64,000 nucleotides of DNA from Caenimonas sp. SL110 (GCF_001044395.1 NZ_JANU01000039.1:1-64000); one strand, 5' to 3'; counted from the first letter of the stretch, positions 46,457 to 55,598 are shown. Notes: generated from the letters alone by a model not told the origin. A program made the numbers and translations.

Positions 46457-47776
46457 ATGCCTGATCCTGTCTTGCATATCGTCCATTGCATTGACACGGA
46501 AGGTCCACTGCAAGAGCCGCTAGCCGCCACTTTCGATCGCCTGAAAGGCATTTTCGGGCTCACCATCGAGCCGACCGCCGACAACCTCAAGCGCCTGCAG
46601 CAGCGCCAGATCGACCTGGGCGGACTCGAAGCCGAGGTGGCGCAGGTCATCAAGCCTGAACTGCTGGCCTACAACGGCGACTGGGATGCCGTGGGCGCGA
46701 TGCTTGAAGACGCGATGGGCGAGCCCTTTCGCACCGAAACCATCGACGACTTCGGCGGCGGCTGGATCTACAGCTGGCACGTGATGGACCACGTCGGTTA
46801 CGCCAGCAATCCACGCAACAAGGCCCTGGGCTATGGCGCGGTGTTGCGCTTCTACCGCGAGGCGGTGAAGCAGTCAGGGCCAGCGGACGAGATCAACTGG
46901 CACTTCCACCCGCTGTTTCCCGACGGCGATCCGCTCAAGGCCGCGACGTCGTACACCAACAGTTACGCGCAGCTCAACCAGATCCTGGCCCGCAGGCTGA
47001 TCGACCACGGCTGGTTTCCGGTTGCGAATCGCCCGGGTTTTCACAGCGAGCGGCCCGACAGCCACGCTTTCCTGGAGCAATGGATTCCGTTCGACTATGC
47101 CAACCAGTCCTACGAAGAAGAGTCGGGCCAGAAGGATCTGCGCGGCGGCCGCTTTGGCGACTGGCGGCGCGCGCCATCATCTTGGGTCGGCTATCGGCCT
47201 TCGCACCGCGACTACCAGCAGCCGGGCGACATGAACCGCCACATCTTCCGCTGCCTGAATGTGGGCACGCGGTTTCGCGAGCTGGGCGAGCAACATGTGG
47301 ATCAGGCGTTTGAGGATGCCCGGCGCACTGGCAGCGCGATTCTTGCGTTTGCGGATCACGACTACCGCGACATCCGACCCGATGTGCGACGCGTGCGTGA
47401 GATGGTGCAGGCGGCCCGATCGCGGTTTCCCGATGTGAAGATCAGGTTCAGCGGTGCGGTCGATGCAGCGCGCGCACATCTGGCTTCACGCGGCGAATTG
47501 GCCCGTCACGCGCCGCTCGCGCTGGCGCTGTCCATCGAAGACGCCGTGCTCAGCGTGCGTTGCACTGCCGGCGAGTGTTTCGGCCCGCAGCCCTTTCTTG
47601 CCTACAAGACAAAGAGCGGCCTGTACATCCACGACAACTTCGATCTGCAGGAGCCCGAGCGGCACTGGACCTACATCTTCGACTCGCAGACCGTTCCCCT
47701 GGACGAGATCGAGTCCATTGCGGTTGCAAGCGCCGGCGCCGACGGCAGCGTTGCGGTGACAGGGCGCGTGTTGTGA
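46457..47776 (+). CDS. Unknown protein, possibly polysaccharide-deacetylase-like
   Basis: 439 residues with no signal peptide or membrane segment. LHIVHCIDTEGP at residue 6, INWHFHPLFPDGD near 150, FHSERPDSHAFLEQ near 195 and ILAFADHDYRDIRPD near 295 place Asp and His residues as in NodB-like metal-dependent deacetylase barrels. The overall match is weak. The C-terminal ~100 residues look like a separate beta-rich domain. It is the first gene of a coupled four-gene operon divergent from the nonulosonate genes. A glycan-modifying role is inferred from context only. Confidence 0.7.
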   Translation: MPDPVLHIVHCIDTEGPLQEPLAATFDRLKGIFGLTIEPTADNLKRLQQRQIDLGGLEAEVAQVIKPELLAYNGDWDAVGAMLEDAMGEPFRTETIDDFGGGWIYSWHVMDHVGYASNPRNKALGYGAVLRFYREAVKQSGPADEINWHFHPLFPDGDPLKAATSYTNSYAQLNQILARRLIDHGWFPVANRPGFHSERPDSHAFLEQWIPFDYANQSYEEESGQKDLRGGRFGDWRRAPSSWVGYRPSHRDYQQPGDMNRHIFRCLNVGTRFRELGEQHVDQAFEDARRTGSAILAFADHDYRDIRPDVRRVREMVQAARSRFPDVKIRFSGAVDAARAHLASRGELARHAPLALALSIEDAVLSVRCTAGECFGPQPFLAYKTKSGLYIHDNFDLQEPERHWTYIFDSQTVPLDEIESIAVASAGADGSVAVTGRVL

Positions 47777-49008
47777 AGCGAGTCCTCGTCGCCGCATATG
47801 GCGGCGCGCATGTGGCTGCGGCCATGCCGCTGTACCGCGAACTGCTGGCTGCGGGGCTGCAACCGGTGATGCTGGGCCTCACAACAGCGGCAGACACGCT
47901 GCGCCGCCACGGCATCCCCTTCGTGCACTTTCTGGACCACGTCGATATCGGCGATCCGGCCGTGGAACGATGGGGCAATTTCCTGTGCGAGTTTCATCAT
48001 CGTGACGGCATCGGCATCACGCGAGATGAATCGATGGCCTACCTGGGCGCGAGCATGGCCGAGCGGGTCGCGGATGTCGGCGAAGAAGCGGCTCTTGCCA
48101 GTTACAGGGCAAGGGGACTGAACGCGCTGCTTCCGGTTCGCACGTTGAAGCGAATCATCGAAGCGCAGCAGATCGACGCCGTCATCGCCACCGACTCGCC
48201 TCGCGCGGAACGGGCAGCACTCAACGCAGCCGTCCAGATGGGGCTGCCTTCGGTTTGCCTGCTCACGAGTTTTCCCCACATCGGCCTGGATTACCTCCAG
48301 CGCAGTGACAACGGCGCTGTCATTTGCGTGCTCAATGAGCGGATTCGCCAGCAACTCATTGACGCTGGACGCCAGCCTGCAAGTGTGATCGTCACAGGCA
48401 ACCCCGCCTTTGACGCACTGATCGCACCGGATGCGCAAGCGCGCCGTTCAGAGCTTCGCAAGCAGGCAGGAATTCCTCCCGAGCAACGCGCCGTCCTCTG
48501 GGCCGAACAACCCGAGCCGGGTAATCCTGACCTTCCCATTGCCATGCGGGAAGGCCTCGCGGCAACCTGCGCAAGCCACGGATGGAAGTTCATCGCGCGC
48601 CTGCATCCCTCCAGCCAGGCCGGCGCGAGCATCACCTTGCCCGAGGGTGCGCTGCTGAGCCCTCGCACGCAAGGCGTGCGCGACGCCCTGCTCATGTGCG
48701 ATGCGGTCGTGACTTTCACATCCACCATCGGATTCGAGGCGCTGGTTCTCGACAAGCCGGTTGTCGTCGCCGCCGTTTCGCAGTACAGCCATTTCGTGGA
48801 TTACCGCGAAGACGATGGTGTCTTCGTCGTTCCATCGATGTCTGCGGTGGAACCGGCGCTCGCCAGTTTTTTCGCCGATGACGAACACGCCCAGCGCCTC
48901 GCACGCTTTCGCCGTACGCTCCCACAGAACGGGCAAGCTGCCCGCGCCATCGTCCAGTGCCTGTTGGCGCAGGACACGACGCCTTCCTTCACGACTGCAA
49001 CGCCATGA
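47773..49008 (+). CDS. GT-B-like glycosyl/glycerophosphotransferase superfamily protein
   Basis: 411 residues with two Rossmann-like halves. The N-terminus is RVLVAAYGGAHVAAAMPLYREL, and VIVTGNPAFDALI lies between the halves. The C-terminal half has RLHPSSQAGASI, DAVVTFTSTIGFEALVLDKPVV and PVVVAAVSQYSHF, resembling the acceptor and nucleotide sites of UDP-sugar epimerases, sialyltransferase-like and TagB/CDP-glycerol transferase folds. It starts at GTG 47773, overlapping the previous stop (GTGA). It is the only obvious glycosyltransferase-like gene in the locus and so a candidate to transfer the CMP-nonulosonate, which is inference. Confidence 0.75.
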   Translation: MKRVLVAAYGGAHVAAAMPLYRELLAAGLQPVMLGLTTAADTLRRHGIPFVHFLDHVDIGDPAVERWGNFLCEFHHRDGIGITRDESMAYLGASMAERVADVGEEAALASYRARGLNALLPVRTLKRIIEAQQIDAVIATDSPRAERAALNAAVQMGLPSVCLLTSFPHIGLDYLQRSDNGAVICVLNERIRQQLIDAGRQPASVIVTGNPAFDALIAPDAQARRSELRKQAGIPPEQRAVLWAEQPEPGNPDLPIAMREGLAATCASHGWKFIARLHPSSQAGASITLPEGALLSPRTQGVRDALLMCDAVVTFTSTIGFEALVLDKPVVVAAVSQYSHFVDYREDDGVFVVPSMSAVEPALASFFADDEHAQRLARFRRTLPQNGQAARAIVQCLLAQDTTPSFTTATP

Positions 49009-49760
49009 ATTCCCCCGCAACACCGCCGCCCCAGGTTGACCTCCACGCCAAGGGTGACGCGTATCTCGCCACCTCGTACAGCCAGGAGAACCGGCCGCTC
49101 AGTCCGTATGTGAAGGTCATGTCCAGGCACCTGCACGACACCGTGTTCGGCGGGCGCAGCGGAAGATTGCTCGACATCGGTTGCGGTCGAGGCGACCAGA
49201 TGCGCGCCTTCGCAGAACTGGGCCTTGAATGCAGCGGCACCGATATCGCCAACAGTGCCTCGCAACTGGCGAGCGGCTTCGATGTTCGCGTGGCCAACCT
49301 TGAAGTCGATCCGCCGCCGTTTGGCGACAGCCAGTTCGACTTTGTGTACAGCAAGTCGGTCATCGAACACATGCGCCAGCCCGACCGATTCCTGGACACC
49401 GCGCTCACCTCGCTCAAGCCCGGAGGCACAGCCTGCATCCTCACGCCGAGCTGGTTTCACACGTACCGTATCTTCTACATGGAGTACACGCACGTCACGC
49501 CCTTCACCATCGAGTCGCTCAAGACAGCGATGACCATGGCCGGCTTTGTTGACGTGGAAGTGCACTATTTCTACCAGCTGCCTTTTCTGTGGAAGAACCG
49601 CGCGTGGATGCCGCTCATCAAGGCGCTGGGTGCACTGACCGGCATGCTGGGTCTGCCCTACCGGCCTATCCGCAACATGCCGTGGCCCACCCAGATGAAC
49701 AACGTCATCCGCTTCTCGCACGACGTGATGCTGATGGGCGTGGGACGACGCGCACCATGA
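49005..49760 (+). CDS. Class I SAM-dependent methyltransferase
   Basis: 251 residues. SAM-binding motif I is LLDIGCGRGDQMRAFAELG near residue 50, the motif II region is DFVYSKSVIEHM, and motif III is ALTSLKPGGTACIL. A C-terminal extension with hydrophobic and aromatic residues follows (about 170-235). It probably methylates a sugar of the locus glycan. It is coupled to the upstream gene by ATGA overlap and to the next gene the same way. Confidence 0.88.
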   Translation: MNSPATPPPQVDLHAKGDAYLATSYSQENRPLSPYVKVMSRHLHDTVFGGRSGRLLDIGCGRGDQMRAFAELGLECSGTDIANSASQLASGFDVRVANLEVDPPPFGDSQFDFVYSKSVIEHMRQPDRFLDTALTSLKPGGTACILTPSWFHTYRIFYMEYTHVTPFTIESLKTAMTMAGFVDVEVHYFYQLPFLWKNRAWMPLIKALGALTGMLGLPYRPIRNMPWPTQMNNVIRFSHDVMLMGVGRRAP

Positions 49761-50872
49761 CCACCATCGGGCTCGCGGACCTCGATCCGACGGGTCACAC
49801 CTCGTTTTCTTTCTACGACCTCCTGCCGGGCAACCAGGTGACGGTGGAGGGCGCGCCGGATGCGGCGGACGCGCTCGCACTCGCTACCCGGTTGCTGCGC
49901 ACCGATCTGCTGGAAGCAGGCGATCAAGAGATCGACAGCTTCGCGGCCCTCCTGGTCACGCACGGCCATCTCTTGCCGCCCTCGGGAGAATTCAAGCAAC
50001 TCGCCGACGCTACAGCGCGCGGCTTTGCAGCCTTGATCGGCAATGAGGCCCGGCGACCGCGACGCATGCGCCTGACCCGGCTCTCACTGATGCTGCGCGT
50101 CGTGCTGGATCGCACCGAGTCCACCGCTGGCGTGCTGTCCGACACGACGCTGCCCTGCAAGAGCCCGTGGGATTTCATCGCGATGGATGGGTCATCACAG
50201 GACGGATGGGTGGCAAGCTGCGACGAGAACAACTTCCGTCGCCTGGAGGCAGGTGCCTGCGTGTGGAGTCGCCGGCTCGGCCTGCCAACGCAGCTCGACA
50301 GACTGGGTGACGGCCTGTGGGTCGGGTCGCACTACAGCGACGGCGGGTTCATCGTGACGCAGGCGGAATCCGCAGATCCGCAAGTGCTGGAAATCGCGCA
50401 CAGCTGCCCCCTGGTGCTGGCTTTCGAATTTGGCGGTACGCGGTATGCGCTGGACTCACGTGGCGCATTGGGCAAACTCGCTGGCGATCAAGTGGGGCCT
50501 GCGCTGCTGCGACTGCCGGGCACGATTCATCGGGCGCGGATCATCGGCGACAGCCTGTACGCCTTCGATTGGGGACAGGCCGGCGTCGGGTTCCGCATCG
50601 ACCTGCGAACCCTGCAGGCCGTCACGATTCGCACGGGCGACATCATCGTGTGCAACGACATCTGCGCGCAGGGTGACTGGCTTTACGGCATCTGCAAACT
50701 GCAAGGCCGAGTCTTCAAGATGACACGCGACTGGACACCAGTTTCGACACGCCTGGGTGCGGGCACCGGACCGGGTCAGCTGCTGGACCCGATCATGATT
50801 CGTTGTGAGGCGGACGTGCTGGGCGTGGTGAACTGGTTTTCGTCGCGGATCGTGCGGCTGCCCGCGTTCTAG
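49757..50872 (+). CDS. Unknown protein of the glycan locus
   Basis: 371 residues with no signal peptide or transmembrane segment. The N-terminal ~110 residues look helical. After that, short beta-like segments repeat with Gly-Trp/Tyr turns (DGWVASCDENNF, DGLWVGSHYSDGGF, GDSLYAFDWGQAG, GDWLYGICKLQGRVF), suggesting a beta-propeller-like or related repeated beta fold. I do not recognise a family. It is the last gene of the coupled rightward operon and is followed by a REP-like element. Confidence 0.7.
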   Translation: MTTIGLADLDPTGHTSFSFYDLLPGNQVTVEGAPDAADALALATRLLRTDLLEAGDQEIDSFAALLVTHGHLLPPSGEFKQLADATARGFAALIGNEARRPRRMRLTRLSLMLRVVLDRTESTAGVLSDTTLPCKSPWDFIAMDGSSQDGWVASCDENNFRRLEAGACVWSRRLGLPTQLDRLGDGLWVGSHYSDGGFIVTQAESADPQVLEIAHSCPLVLAFEFGGTRYALDSRGALGKLAGDQVGPALLRLPGTIHRARIIGDSLYAFDWGQAGVGFRIDLRTLQAVTIRTGDIIVCNDICAQGDWLYGICKLQGRVFKMTRDWTPVSTRLGAGTGPGQLLDPIMIRCEADVLGVVNWFSSRIVRLPAF

Positions 50873-50876
50873 ATTC

Positions 50877-50910
50877 AGCTGTCATTGCGGGCTTGACCCG
50901 CAATCCATGT
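50877..50910 (+). repeat. REP-like palindromic element, copy 6
   Basis: TGTC-ATTGCGGG-cttga-CCCGCAAT-CC (stem 50884-50904) lies between the convergent unknown gene and asnB, where it may serve as a transcript boundary. Confidence 0.85.
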
Positions 50911-50938
50911 CTTCAGCGACCGCTGCCATGTTGCATCG

Positions 50939-52726
50939 TCACAAAAACTCCGCCGCCCAGATCGCCACCGCAGCCAACGCCCTCAACTCGCGCGTGTAGT
51001 TCGCCGCGCCATCGCGATGTGCATCCAGCATCCGGTCGATCGCCTCTGGCCTGAACAGCGACTGCAGCAAGGGACTGTCACGGAGCGTCTGGCGCAACCA
51101 TCCGTGGCTTTCGAACCGGAACCAGTCGCCCACCGGCACGGTGAACATCTGCTTCTTTCGATAGGCCAGATCCTGCCCGATCAGCGGCGTCACGGCCCGC
51201 TTGAACCAATGCTTCTTGTCGCCCAGGTGCAACTTGGTCTGGGCGCGCGAGCGAAACGCGAACTCCATCATTCGCCAGTCGAGAAACGGTGTCCGTGCTT
51301 CTATCGACACCGCCATGCCCATGCGATCGGGCTTGACCAGGTTGTTGCCCGAGAGCAGCAATTGCATGTCCAGATAGAGCGCCTGGTTCAATCGACTGAA
51401 GTGCGCCGACTCCTCAAACCACGGTTTGGCCGCCTGCGCAAAACTGTCAATGCCCGCCAGCTGGCTCGCGATTCCGGGTCGATACAACGCCATCTTGTCT
51501 TCGGGTGAAAACAGCGAGATCGAATCGAAATAACTGCGCTGGAAAACGTCATCATCCAGGGTGTCGACATCGGGCCTGCCGAAGTAGTCGGCATACTTTT
51601 CGTAGCCCGCAAAAAGTTCATCGCCGCCATCACCCGTCAGCACGACCTTGACATGGCGCGCCGTAAGCTCGCTCACGCGCAAGGTCGGCATGAACGACGC
51701 ATCGCCGTGCGGCTGGTCCAGGTGATGCAGCACCTGCGGCCAGCGGTCGAGCATGTTCAGCTCGGCGGTCTCGCTCGTGTGGTCGCAGCCGAAACGCCGC
51801 GCAGCTTCGGCTGCAAAAGCCGACTCGTCATAGCGCTGATCGGCAAAGCCGATGCAGAAGGTCTTGACCGGCCTGTCCACATGACGCGCCATCAGGCCCA
51901 CGATGGTGCTCGAATCAACCCCGCCCGACAGGAAGGCACCCCAGGGCACATCGGCGCGAAGCCGAATGCGCGTCGCATCATCCAGCGTCGCCAAGAACTC
52001 TTCGCTCCACGCGCCGAAGTCATGATCGCGCTCTTGCTGGTCGGCCAGATTCCACCAGCGATGGGTTTGCACTCCGCTGCGCGTGAACTTCATCCAGGTG
52101 CCCGGCATCACATGGCGGATGCCCTGCCACACCGTCCACGGCGCGGGGATGTAGTTGAAGGTGAGGTAGTGGTGGATCGCTTCGAGGTCGATGGCGGACA
52201 GACCCTCACGCGCGCGGGTGAACGGCAGCATCGCCTTCATTTCAGAGGCAAACACCACGCGAGCGCCATCGTCGGCGACGTACAGGGGCTTCACGCCAAT
52301 GCGATCGCGCATCAGGTACATCGCGTCCTCGCGTGCGTCGTCGACAGCAATCGCGAACATCCCGTTCAGGCGCTCCAGCCCCTTGATGCCCTGCTGCTCG
52401 TACAGGCGCAGGATCACCTCGGTGTCCGAATGCGACCTGAGTTGCACACCCTGCGCGCGCAGTTCGTCGGCAAGCTCGATGTGATTGAAGATCTCGCCGT
52501 TCTGCACAACCGCGATCTGGCCGTCGTCGGAGACAAACGGCTGATGCCCGCCGCTAATGTCAATGATCGACAGGCGGCGGTTTCCGATCGCCACGCCGCG
52601 CTGCGGCTGGCTCCAGATGCCCTCGTCGTCCGGTCCGCGGTGCACGAGCTTGCTCGCCATCACAGCCAGTGCCTCATCGGGCATGGCGCGCCCTGCACGG
52701 TCCCAGTAGCCGAAGATGCCGCACAT
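50939..52726 (-). CDS. asnB: Asparagine synthetase B-type glutamine amidotransferase
   Basis: 595 residues. The N-terminal glutaminase nucleophile Cys is in MCGIFGYWDRAG, with RRLSIIDISGGHQP and QNGEIFN. The synthetase half has the PP-motif FLSGGVDSSTIVGLMARH and GDGGDELFAGYEKYADYF. In surface-polysaccharide loci such proteins often amidate sugar acids rather than make free asparagine. Which applies here is not shown. It is leftward, with the sugar transferase gene starting three bases upstream. Confidence 0.92.
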   Translation of the reverse strand: MCGIFGYWDRAGRAMPDEALAVMASKLVHRGPDDEGIWSQPQRGVAIGNRRLSIIDISGGHQPFVSDDGQIAVVQNGEIFNHIELADELRAQGVQLRSHSDTEVILRLYEQQGIKGLERLNGMFAIAVDDAREDAMYLMRDRIGVKPLYVADDGARVVFASEMKAMLPFTRAREGLSAIDLEAIHHYLTFNYIPAPWTVWQGIRHVMPGTWMKFTRSGVQTHRWWNLADQQERDHDFGAWSEEFLATLDDATRIRLRADVPWGAFLSGGVDSSTIVGLMARHVDRPVKTFCIGFADQRYDESAFAAEAARRFGCDHTSETAELNMLDRWPQVLHHLDQPHGDASFMPTLRVSELTARHVKVVLTGDGGDELFAGYEKYADYFGRPDVDTLDDDVFQRSYFDSISLFSPEDKMALYRPGIASQLAGIDSFAQAAKPWFEESAHFSRLNQALYLDMQLLLSGNNLVKPDRMGMAVSIEARTPFLDWRMMEFAFRSRAQTKLHLGDKKHWFKRAVTPLIGQDLAYRKKQMFTVPVGDWFRFESHGWLRQTLRDSPLLQSLFRPEAIDRMLDAHRDGAANYTRELRALAAVAIWAAEFL

Positions 52727-52729
52727 GGT

Positions 52730-53284
52730 CTAGTTGCTTCCCTTGCCGGTGAGGCGACCCAGCGTCCAGACGGCTATTTGCAGGTCGAGCCGCAGGTTGT
52801 GTTCACGCGCATAGCGCAAGTCCATCGCAAGGCGCTCGGCCTGCGTGCCTTCGGAACGCAGCAGCGCCTGTGCGAGGCCGGTGATGCCCGGGCGAACGCT
52901 GCATCGCTCGGTCCACTCGGCTTCGCCATACAGGGCGCGCTGCGCAGGCACATCAGGGCGCGGGCCGATCAGGCTCATGTCACCCTTGAGCACATTGATC
53001 AATTGCGGCAGCTCATCGATGCTGGTGCGGCGCAGGATGCGGCCCGCCCGTGTGATGCGTGCATCGCCTGCCGAGGTCTGCCACGACCCGATCGCTGCAG
53101 CGTTCTTCACCATGCTGCGGAATTTGTACATGCCGAACTCGCGACCACCCAGGCCGATGCGAACCTGGCGAAAGAACACCGGGGCGCCACTTTCGATCAC
53201 GATGGCAAGCGCCGCCGCAACCAGCAACGGCGAAAGCAAAAGCAGCGCGATCAATGCGACCGCGATATCGATCAACCGCTTCAT
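52730..53284 (-). CDS. PglC-like phosphoglycosyl transferase (undecaprenyl-phosphate sugar transferase)
   Basis: A 184-residue monotopic enzyme. One N-terminal hydrophobic segment (about 5-28) is followed by the soluble core YKFRSMVKNA, TSIDELPQLINVLKGDMSLIG (catalytic Asp-Glu) and GPRPDVPAQ, then PGITGLAQ. Enzymes of this size move a phospho-sugar from UDP to undecaprenyl phosphate. UDP-diacetylbacillosamine made by the neighbouring dehydratase, aminotransferase and acyltransferase is a plausible donor. It overlaps the aldolase gene by four bases. Confidence 0.92.
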   Translation of the reverse strand: MKRLIDIAVALIALLLLSPLLVAAALAIVIESGAPVFFRQVRIGLGGREFGMYKFRSMVKNAAAIGSWQTSAGDARITRAGRILRRTSIDELPQLINVLKGDMSLIGPRPDVPAQRALYGEAEWTERCSVRPGITGLAQALLRSEGTQAERLAMDLRYAREHNLRLDLQIAVWTLGRLTGKGSN

Positions 53285-54087
53285 CGCGCGGATTCCATTG
53301 CAGCGGCGATGCGATGGATGATGGCGTGAATGCGCTTTGCGTCTTCGTCGATTTGCGCGGACGTGCGAAGCGACAGCTGCACCTCGGCGCTGCGCAGTTT
53401 CGCAACTTCGTCCTCGAAACTGTCGCCCTCTCCGGCGCGATGGAAAGTGCGCGACAGGATCACCGCAGATGACCCCAGCCGCAGGTGCTCGGCCAGCACA
53501 TCACGGCCGGGCAGATGCCCCTCGTCCATGCGGGCGATTCCGCCGAACCCAAAGGAAAGCCCCTGCGCATTCGCTGCGGCGGCAACGCGATCGACCATGC
53601 CCAATGCCAGCGGCTGGAACATGAAGCGATGTCCCAGCGAGATGTGCAAGTCGTTCAGGCCGACATACACCTGCCCCAGGCCGGGTGTCGCAATCCATTC
53701 GTCAACGCAAGCAAGCGCCTGCGCGGTTTCCAACAGCGGGATGACCGGCACACGGCCATGAACGATGTCCACGAACTCGCGCAGCTCAGAGGGCGTGTGA
53801 AACATCGGAAGCATCAGCAGATCAGCGCCTGCGCCAATCACGGCATCGACTTCCGCTCGCGTGCCTTCATGCAATGGATTGACGCGCACCATCAACTGCG
53901 AGTGCCGCAGCGCGGACTTGACGCGGCCAACATCCTCTAGCGAATGCACGCTGATGAACGTATTGCGGCCGGCCTGGCGCTCGGCCTTGCCCATGCGTTC
54001 CAGGTCGACCCACAGACGGAATCCGCCCATGTCGTCGCATCGACGCGCAAACTCAACGTCGTTGGTGATCTGTATCAGTTCAAGCAT
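53281..54087 (-). CDS. HpcH/HpaI-type aldolase/lyase in the glycan locus
   Basis: A 268-residue TIM barrel related to class II 2-keto-3-deoxy-sugar-acid aldolases and CitE. Visible elements are FRLWVDLERMGK (about residues 23-34), VRVNPLHEGTRAEVD, LLMLPMFHTPSELREF, VIPLLETAQAL and GLNDLHISLGHR. GFGGIARMDEGHLPG completes the barrel. Family members join or cleave pyruvate- or acetyl-CoA-derived units. In this context it could provide an unusual acidic sugar or modifying group; this is inference. It is coupled to the sugar transferase gene. Confidence 0.82.
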   Translation of the reverse strand: MLELIQITNDVEFARRCDDMGGFRLWVDLERMGKAERQAGRNTFISVHSLEDVGRVKSALRHSQLMVRVNPLHEGTRAEVDAVIGAGADLLMLPMFHTPSELREFVDIVHGRVPVIPLLETAQALACVDEWIATPGLGQVYVGLNDLHISLGHRFMFQPLALGMVDRVAAAANAQGLSFGFGGIARMDEGHLPGRDVLAEHLRLGSSAVILSRTFHRAGEGDSFEDEVAKLRSAEVQLSLRTSAQIDEDAKRIHAIIHRIAAAMESAR

Positions 54088-54099
54088 GGCAGGCGCTGA

Positions 54100-55554
54100 T
54101 TATCGGGCCAGCGCCGCGCGCAAATCGGTACTGGACAGCCATGTCACGACGGCCACGAGCCCCGCAGCGATTAATGCAGACGCGAGTCCCGCAACCAGCG
54201 ATGGCGTCAGGGAGAGCAGTCGTGACACAGCGGCCACACCGAGCAGGCATGCCAGCGAGACCGCCATGGCTTTCCACGGCATCCAGCGCGCCACGTTGTG
54301 TCCCAAGGCGCCAATGCAAACGATCGCTACGCCAGAAAGCAGCAGATTGATCACGACCATCAGCTGCGCGCCGCCTACCCATCCGAACGCCGGCGCCAGC
54401 AACAACATCGCCACCGCACTCGCATAGGCGGCGACGGCGGCAGACATCGAAGCACGCGCCGCCAGCACCGTGAGCGCGACGGCAATGAGCGCTTGCGGCA
54501 GCAATCCCCATGCGCCCAGCGATCCCCATTGCGCAATGCGCTCCAGCGCCTGCGCATCCATGCGGCCCCAGCCGAACAGCAGGGAAGCGATGGCCGGCGC
54601 ACCGACGATCAGTCCTGCGGCGGCTGCGCACGCCAAGGTCCAGGCGAGCGCGAATGCGGTTCGCACTGCAGTCGTCGTCAACGCTTCATCACGCTGTGCA
54701 ACCGCACGCGCAATCGCGGGGAACGCCAGCGTCGCCACCAGTTGAATCGCAAGAATCAGCGGCAACTCGACGAGTTTCCACGCGTAGTTGAAAGTCGCGA
54801 GAGCACCCTCGCCTTCGCGCGATGCGATTGACCTCGCAACGAAGGGCAATGCCAGCGGAAGACCCGCTGACAGTGCTGCCCATAGCCACACGGGCGGCGT
54901 CGGCAGTGCAGGGGCAACTGCTGTCACGGCAGTGAGGTCGACGGCTGGCGCCCTCCAGTGCAGCCATGCGAGCCGCAGCAGCATCGCCGCGACCAGACCG
55001 ATCCCCAGGAACTGCACCGCGTTGCCGACAGCAGAGTTGGCCGTCCACACGATGGCCGCGATCAATGCCACATTGACGACCAGGTTCGCGCCATACATCC
55101 CGGTGAAGTCGCGTTCATGTTGAAGGCGGGTCACCCAGAGCGCGGCCAGCAACGCAGCAGGGAGCGCGACCGCACTCCAGATCAATGCGGTGGACGCCGC
55201 CGGCGCCTGTGCCGTTGAGAGCCCGCCGGCGAGCCAGCCCGCAGCGGACTGCCGCAAGACAAGCAGCCCCAGCGCCAGCAGCACGCCCCCCACAATCACC
55301 CAGATCGCCACCCGTCGCTGCGTGGCCGCAACGCTCGCCCTGTCTTGCCCGGCCCAGGCCGGCACCAGCACATACGCGAGCGCCCCGCTCGCCAGAAAGC
55401 CTGCCAGCCAGTCGGGCAAGGTCAGCATCAGCACGACCACATCCGCCAGCCCCGACGCGCCAAATGCCGCCGCCTGCGCCGATTCGCGCAAAAGGCCCAG
55501 CAACCGGCTGGCCAGCAGCAGGGCCAGGGACAGGGCGCCGGCTTTCAAAAACAT
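54100..55554 (-). CDS. MurJ/MVF-like polyprenyl-linked oligosaccharide flippase
   Basis: A 484-residue integral membrane protein with about 13-14 hydrophobic segments. The N-terminus LASRLLGLLRESAQAAAFG matches the MurJ/MviN (MVF) family's conserved first helix. Another family-like segment is FNYAWKLVELPLILAIQ near residue 265. Its place next to a phosphoglycosyl transferase suggests it moves the lipid-linked glycan across the inner membrane. A housekeeping MurJ function cannot be excluded but seems less likely here. It is the first gene of the leftward asnB block. Confidence 0.85.
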   Translation of the reverse strand: MFLKAGALSLALLLASRLLGLLRESAQAAAFGASGLADVVVLMLTLPDWLAGFLASGALAYVLVPAWAGQDRASVAATQRRVAIWVIVGGVLLALGLLVLRQSAAGWLAGGLSTAQAPAASTALIWSAVALPAALLAALWVTRLQHERDFTGMYGANLVVNVALIAAIVWTANSAVGNAVQFLGIGLVAAMLLRLAWLHWRAPAVDLTAVTAVAPALPTPPVWLWAALSAGLPLALPFVARSIASREGEGALATFNYAWKLVELPLILAIQLVATLAFPAIARAVAQRDEALTTTAVRTAFALAWTLACAAAAGLIVGAPAIASLLFGWGRMDAQALERIAQWGSLGAWGLLPQALIAVALTVLAARASMSAAVAAYASAVAMLLLAPAFGWVGGAQLMVVINLLLSGVAIVCIGALGHNVARWMPWKAMAVSLACLLGVAAVSRLLSLTPSLVAGLASALIAAGLVAVVTWLSSTDLRAALAR

Positions 55555-55598
55555 GGGGCCTGATTATCGAGTCCGGGTGGGCTTGGGCCGCAAAAACT

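Noticed and set aside
51653-53329. 558-codon open frame opposite asnB and the sugar transferase
   Set aside because: Antisense shadow; both forward genes have intact catalytic motifs.
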